A stretch of DNA of 64,000 nt, from contig VNKQ01000017.1 of the NCBI GenBank assembly GCA_016508695.1, forward strand, positions 682,001-746,000. The letters run 5' to 3'. Under the pieces are notes generated by a model. The model ran no database searches and had not been told where the DNA came from. It saw only the letters and a program-made list of their open reading frames with translations. This DNA comes from Hyphodiscus hymeniophilus (lineage: Eukaryota > Ascomycota > Leotiomycetes > Helotiales > Hyphodiscaceae). Positions within the stretch are counted from its first letter, which is position 1, and each line of letters starts with the position of its first letter. A program made the translations under genes and the position numbers. Below, in pieces: positions 59,162-64,000 of this stretch.

Positions 59162-59934
59162 GATGTGGAAACTCCGTCTGTTGATGTTGATGTTGATATT
59201 GATATTGATGTTCAAGTTGTTGTTCGATCGAACTCTACATGAAGACGAAACTGGAGTCTGGAGAGTGACAATCTGTATGATTTGGGCAGTTCTTAGTTGA
59301 TGCAGACAGCTGCTCATGGCAATGTTTTCTCCGGGTGGTGTGAAGTAGGTATGCTGACGAATTCCCCTCATTGGATTTGGAGAAGCGGGGGCGAGATCGG
59401 AGCAGGAGTGGTAAAAGTACCTTCACCCACCGTTTAAGAGCTGCTCAGCTTGTTCAATGGGTTGGTATGGACGACATGAAGGAATTCGTCACTTATCGTC
59501 ATCAGCTCGATGATGTTGCTGAGAATCCGTAGAGCACAGCATTCGGGGAATCCTGTGCAATGAAAGCATAGATAGAGAGATCGAAATACGAGACGAGCAC
59601 TAGGTAGTTAGTATTGGCACAGACTGGTTGAATGTGTATGAATTCCATGAGCAGCAGTACATCTTCTTGCTAATCCACCTACAATGAAATGGACATATAT
59701 ACATCCATAGAAAGACTCGATATGTCTCTGAAAGAAGGAGAACTGCTTGGAGAGGCAGCTCACAAAGCTAATGCTGGAAAGGGTTAGCGCCGGCCCTGGG
59801 GCTCTTCCAGTTCTTCCCGAAAAATGTCAATCTCGCTCAATCTACACCCCCAACGACCAATTGCTCTCTACCCAACGCCTCGAGCATCGAGAGACTCACT
59901 CCTCTTCGGTCTTCTCGTGCAAACATATCTCACA
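59162..59934. other. divergent promoter region (hydroxyacid dehydrogenase / ATP synthase g)
   Basis: About 770 bp. It includes the possible 70-codon 5' extension of the dehydrogenase (59162-59371, minus) and an upstream in-frame ATG of ATP synthase g at 59824. Confidence 0.45.
59180..59212. repeat. hexanucleotide-type microsatellite
   Basis: Imperfect GTTGAT/ATTGAT units. On the minus strand, in the open extension of the hydroxyacid dehydrogenase frame, they would encode alternating Asn and Ile. Confidence 0.8.
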
Positions 59935-60695
59935 ATGTCGTTGGCAATCTCACGTAGTGTGCTGCGGCAATCAACCAAGCTCCCTGGCCGATCAGCCCGA
60001 AGGTTTGAATCGACGACAGCTAAAGCCAGCGAGGCTGCGAAGGATACCGCATCAAAGGCTTCGCAGACTGCATCAGAGTACCAATCGAAAGCTTCAGAGG
60101 GACTATCGCGAGTCTCTTCTGCCGCTGGTCCGGCCATTAGCGGTGCTGTCAAGGGCCTCGGAAACTCGCTCGGAAAGATTGGTGGCAGAACTGGGAGATT
60201 GATTGCTTTCATTGAACGTGAGTGGCATCTCAAGGGAATCAGCTAGATTGGTTCTGTAGGATCTTGGAGCTCAATGGCTGATTCTGAGAATACAGGACAA
60301 ATTCCACCGACTGTTTACTATGCGCGAGTTGGATTGGAGCTTGGAAAGCTCGTCTTCCAAGGACAGAAGATGTCTCCCCCGTAAGTCAACTGGGCGGGAT
60401 CATCTCATGGCTATGGCTAAAGTATTCTCACAGACCGGTATCGACCTTCCAATCATATTTCCAAAGACTCGTCAAGAGCGTAAGAAACCCCGGCGCCCTG
60501 TTGAACCAAGCAGAACAGACTTCCGCCAACGCAACACCGACTGGCGTACTGCAACAACTTCGAAACATCAACACTCAACAAGCGGTAGCTGGAGGTATCA
60601 TCGTGGCCGAGTGTCTGGGATTCTTTACAGTCGGAGAGATGATTGGCAGATTCAAGCTTGTTGGATACCGAGGTGACACCGGAGCTCACCACTGA
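59935..60695 (+). CDS. atp20: mitochondrial F1Fo-ATP synthase subunit g
   Basis: Three exons (59935-60217, 60296-60380, 60434-60695) with introns of 78 and 53 bp give 209 residues. Subunit g sits in the Fo membrane part and helps dimerise ATP synthase and shape cristae. The N-terminus MSLAISRSVLRQSTKLPGRSARRF is a typical presequence. The core IERQIPPTVYYARVGLELGKLVF and the single C-terminal membrane helix with glycine motif (AGGIIVAECLGFFTVGEMIG) identify the family. The Ala/Ser/Lys-rich linker after the presequence is longer than in yeast. An in-frame ATG at 59824 would add 37 residues; the ATG at 59935 begins the presequence and is preferred. Confidence 0.93.
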
Positions 60696-61734
60696 GTGTA
60701 GACGGGGCAAAAATACGGAAATACGAATGACAGAACTGGGCGAAGTTGGAAGAGGAGTGAGAAGATAGATGCGGGGCGTAAATGACCATGGATTTGTGGC
60801 GTAAGACCCACGAATGTCAAGGAATCGACATGGTATTTGCACATATCCTGCAACACTTTTCCTTGTATCACTGTACATCACAAAACCGCGGCATAATGGT
60901 GGACTACAATTGTTCTGCTCATAGAGACTCTCTTCAACCCTTCCATTTCCTCCGTGTTTCTAGTGCTAGCATCCAGAGTTCATCGTGAGCATTTACTATG
61001 AAGTCAATGCAAGGAAGAGAACACCATCAGACTGGATCGCTGAACAAAAAGCTCCATTCTCTGAGATTTCATGATGATCCAAACTGTACGGAGCCGTTCA
61101 AAATTTATGATATTTTCCAGTCAGCCTCAACTTCTAAAGCAGCCATAAGGGCCAAGATAAGCCCCATTTCCTCTCCACCCTGAGGCCATCAGCAGCGCAC
61201 CGCACAGCGCCGACGCATGCGAAGAACAACAGCTTATAAAACCCATCCTGGCATCCAACCCACAGTATCATCCCCAAGTTGATAAGTTTCCGGCTCCTTG
61301 TTTGTTCTGCTCTAGGATCTTGGGGGAACTCGGGTGGTTTCTCTCTTTTGCAGTAGGTTAATGGTAGAGATTAGAGAGTTGTGGTTATTGAAACATTCGT
61401 CACCACGCTCCCCTTGTTCAGACTCGGTGACTCGTCCACAGGCTCAGGACTTCGGTGACGGACGGATGGATCTCATCTTCACTGTACCCACATAGTAAGA
61501 GCTAGGAACTACATGTGGCTGGGTTTAGGTTTTTGTTGCATGTTCGATTTCTGGGGTCCTGAGTTTGTGCGAGGAGAAAAAGAGAAAGCAGCTAACCATC
61601 CGCATTAAAAGAGAGTTTATATTTCATTGTACATATGAGTTCGTTCGTTGTTGTTTCGTGGAACATTAGAGAATGCCTAATGAACCAAGCTGGTGCTCGT
61701 GAAACCAGGCAATCTCCAGTCCTGTCAACGCATT
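60696..61734. other. convergent intergenic region, about 1.0 kb
   Basis: 3' flanks of ATP synthase g (+) and RAD4 (-). ORFs are short and unrecognised. Confidence 0.4.
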
Positions 61735-64000
61735 TCATTCAGGGAAGAAGCCTCCACCCATTTCATCCACGTCGTACTCCTCACTCTCCATGCCCTCCCC
61801 ATCATCTTCCTCATCGTATCTATCATCTCCACTATCTCTCATCTCGCCAGCATCTCCAGCCCCAAGATCATTATCCCCTCCATCCCTCTCCTCTCCCTCG
61901 ACGGCATATGTAGCAATACGTGCCTGAATCCTCAGCGTGAAGAGGAATCGCTTCCACAATCCCCGCGCTACACGTGCGCGTCTATCTTCCTCTTCTTGAG
62001 CTTGCTGGTCCCGGATTCCCTCGATGACTGCTTCGACAGCTTCGCGGTATTCGCTGGCTACGATTACACCTTTCAGCACCGGTTCGCCGATACGCCTGCC
62101 ACCAGCGCGGACCCATCGCCAGCCGGTTAAGGCTTTCGCATAGTCGACGTCTAGAATGACGGCTGCGCGCTCTGCTTCGCCGTCTGTTTCCTTTGGTTAG
62201 AAAGCATTTGGCTTGGCAGAGGGGGTACTAACCAAGGATATGCACACCACCACTCGGCACCATAGTCGGAACGTAAACAGCCAGGTTGTCCCACTTGTTC
62301 TTTCCTTGCACCTTCCCATTGACCACCGGCGGCGCCTGATATAAATCTGTCTGCTCCTCTGCATAGAGGTTTGAACCAGCCCTATCGTCCTCTGTATCCT
62401 CATCTCCATTGTTTCTCGGCTTTGGGGCAATAACCTTCGTAGGCTGTTCACCCATTTTAACACTCCTGCCCAACTCGAACCATGCCTTTGCAGTTCTCAC
62501 AATTTTCACGTCCTTCCTTCTAAACACATGCTCCAATTTCTTTTTCCCTGGCGTACCAGTATCTCGTCCCGCAGCTACGGTTCCCACGCTATGATTACCG
62601 ACCAACACCTCATTCCGCCTCAGGTGGCGCTCGAGAGCGTAGTAAGAATGGTCCTTGAAATCCGCAACATTGCGAGGCATTGGCTCCCGTGCTTCAAAGG
62701 CGGCGAGTTCATTGTTTTCGATTTGTTCCAGATCGGTTAGCCGGCCGCGTGTGAAATTCCACAGGGCCATTCTCCACCATTTCTCGCCATTATGGGTGGA
62801 TTCTACTCGGTTTTTGCGGACCTTGGCGTTGTAGGCTTTGGTGTACCGTCTCGTCACATCACGGGCGAATCCTTCGTCATCAAATGCGACGACGTAGGAT
62901 AAAGCATTATCACGATCGGAGGCGGGTGGTTCGAATGCCTGTGGTCTGGAGATCGTTGCTGTAACCAATGGATCAACCGGGAACCACTTCTGATGAGCCA
63001 CGTCCAAGACTTCGACCCAGAAGACTGGGTGTTGGGATTCGAAGATTGTTTTCGGCTTAGGTCGCGGTGGTGCTGGACGTGATGGCCCGCTCATGTCAGG
63101 CAGGTGGTAGTCTGTTGCGTGAGGATGACCTAAGCGGCGACGAGCTGAGAAGGGGGTTGCTCCGGATCCTGATGCGCCAGGTGCACCGAATGCAAATTCT
63201 CCTGCTTGCACATCGATAGGCTTGCCTTCGTCGCTTGATTCAGGACTGGCGGCTCTCATTGATGGTGCGGAACTACGTGGCATCGATGGTCCCCCGGCGG
63301 CGAATGAAAGTACTTGGAGGGAGCAAACCAGTCTTGCCTTGACACCAGCACTTCGAAGAAGCGCACAGTATAATTGGGCTCCCACATCTCTTGATCCCTT
63401 TAGATTTCTGGCTGCCGCTCTGAAATCCGACTTCTCGTATACTGAATCGGCATCTTCAGGGAGTCTGTACTACCTTGAGTTAGTTCTATCAATATAAACA
63501 AGCCAGAGACCTACACCTTGTATATCTTTCTCATTATCAGCCCAAAGAGCTCGTCGCATACCCCTTTCCGTGATCTTGAAATTCACCCTCCACATCTTGG
63601 CAACGTCTTCCAAGCCTCTCTTCAAAGATTCCCCGCGGCCAAATTGTGATAAATTGGAAGCAGGTTTCATGAACTTAACCATTTTGCTAGTCAGAAGAGG
63701 TTTGAGAGAAGCCTTGACAGCATCATCATTGCACCATTCGTTCCTCCGATCCACAAAGGCCAGTAGATATAAGATGTGCATCTTGTGCTGTTGTAATCTT
63801 ATAGCCTTATCTTCTTTCGTAACGGCTTTGCGCCTAGGAGCCGTGGTTTTACTTTGAGGAGCGGGTCTCGCTATGAGTGTCAACTCCAGATCTCCAGTAG
63901 ATGGTTCTTCTTGAGGTTTCGCGCTGAAATCGATAGTATCCCAATCGAAATTACTCTCTGAGTCGGAGTCATTTAAATCTCTGTAGGCAGTTTGTTCCAT
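61735..64000 (-). CDS. rad4: RAD4/XPC nucleotide-excision repair protein, partial
   Basis: Damage-recognition subunit of nucleotide excision repair. Exons in the window are 64000-63515, 63469-62233 and 62183-61735, with introns of 45 and 49 bp, giving 723 residues. The transglutaminase-like core is seen in GSRDVGAQLYCALLRSAGVKARLVCSLQ and HPVFWVEVLDVAHQKWFPVDP. The three beta-hairpin domains follow: BHD1 (MPRNVADFKDHSYYALERHLRRNE), BHD2 (KKLEHVFRRKDVKIVRTAKAWFELGR) and BHD3 (KNKWDNLAVYVPTMVPSGGVHI). The tail is acidic. A Met codon lies exactly at the window edge, but fungal RAD4 proteins usually have a longer basic N-terminus, so the gene most likely continues beyond 64000. Confidence 0.93.

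Noticed and set aside
59824..59934. 37-residue extension of ATP synthase g from an upstream ATG
   Set aside because: In frame, but the downstream ATG begins a good presequence. The upstream part is probably 5' UTR.
1..64000. CRISPR arrays, operons and bacterial ribosome-binding sites
   Set aside because: The sequence is a eukaryotic nuclear region with spliced genes. No regularly spaced direct repeats were seen.

Overview
This 64 kb window comes from the nuclear genome of a filamentous ascomycete. Genes are on both strands and are split by many short introns of about 44-108 nt with fungal branch sites. Characteristic fungal families are present (Zn2Cys6 regulator, siderophore-type MFS transporter, GH55 and GH115 enzymes, small secreted cysteine-rich protein). 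The gene set fits Pezizomycotina, perhaps a leotiomycete, but the class is an inference. All exon coordinates were worked out by hand from splice signals and reading-frame continuity.

Layout. 0-8.3 kb: intracellular GH43 glycosidase, an F-box-like protein, TIM50, a secreted cysteine-rich peptide and a Clr5-like hypothetical. 8.3-15.4 kb: a 7 kb tract with no recognisable gene but with an intact 185-bp MITE (44-bp perfect inverted repeats, TA target duplication). 15.4-20.2 kb: a secreted GH55 exo-1,3-glucanase convergent with a siderophore-type transporter. 21.7-29.7 kb: a secreted tripeptidyl-peptidase-like hydrolase, a divergent Zn2Cys6 regulator and a six-exon amidase, possibly a small nitrogen-scavenging locus. 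29.9-33.6 kb: a ten-exon gene joining an N-terminal EH-like domain to a C-terminal CorA-like membrane domain. 35-46 kb: pirin, secreted GH115 xylan alpha-glucuronidase with an odd low-complexity insertion, a BuGZ/ZNF207-like zinc-finger protein with a possible second small ORF behind it, and a membrane M19 dipeptidase. 46.8-51.4 kb: xylitol dehydrogenase with an apparent one-base frameshift, and cytosolic GH2 beta-mannosidase. 53-64 kb: housekeeping genes, namely an SDR of the 3-hydroxyacyl-CoA dehydrogenase type 2 kind, a Rab4-like GTPase, a hypothetical, a D-2-hydroxyacid dehydrogenase, ATP synthase subunit g, and RAD4/XPC running off the right edge.

Functionally the window is rich in plant-cell-wall and fungal-wall carbohydrate enzymes (GH43, GH55, GH115, GH2) plus xylitol dehydrogenase, so xylan and mannan breakdown and pentose catabolism are represented. 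They are interspersed with housekeeping genes and do not form one tight cluster. The items most worth a second look are the EH-CorA fusion, the XDH frameshift and base-composition switch, the MITE and its gene-poor tract, the GH115 insertion, and the peptidase-regulator-amidase trio. I saw no tRNA, rRNA, CRISPR array or autonomous transposon gene.
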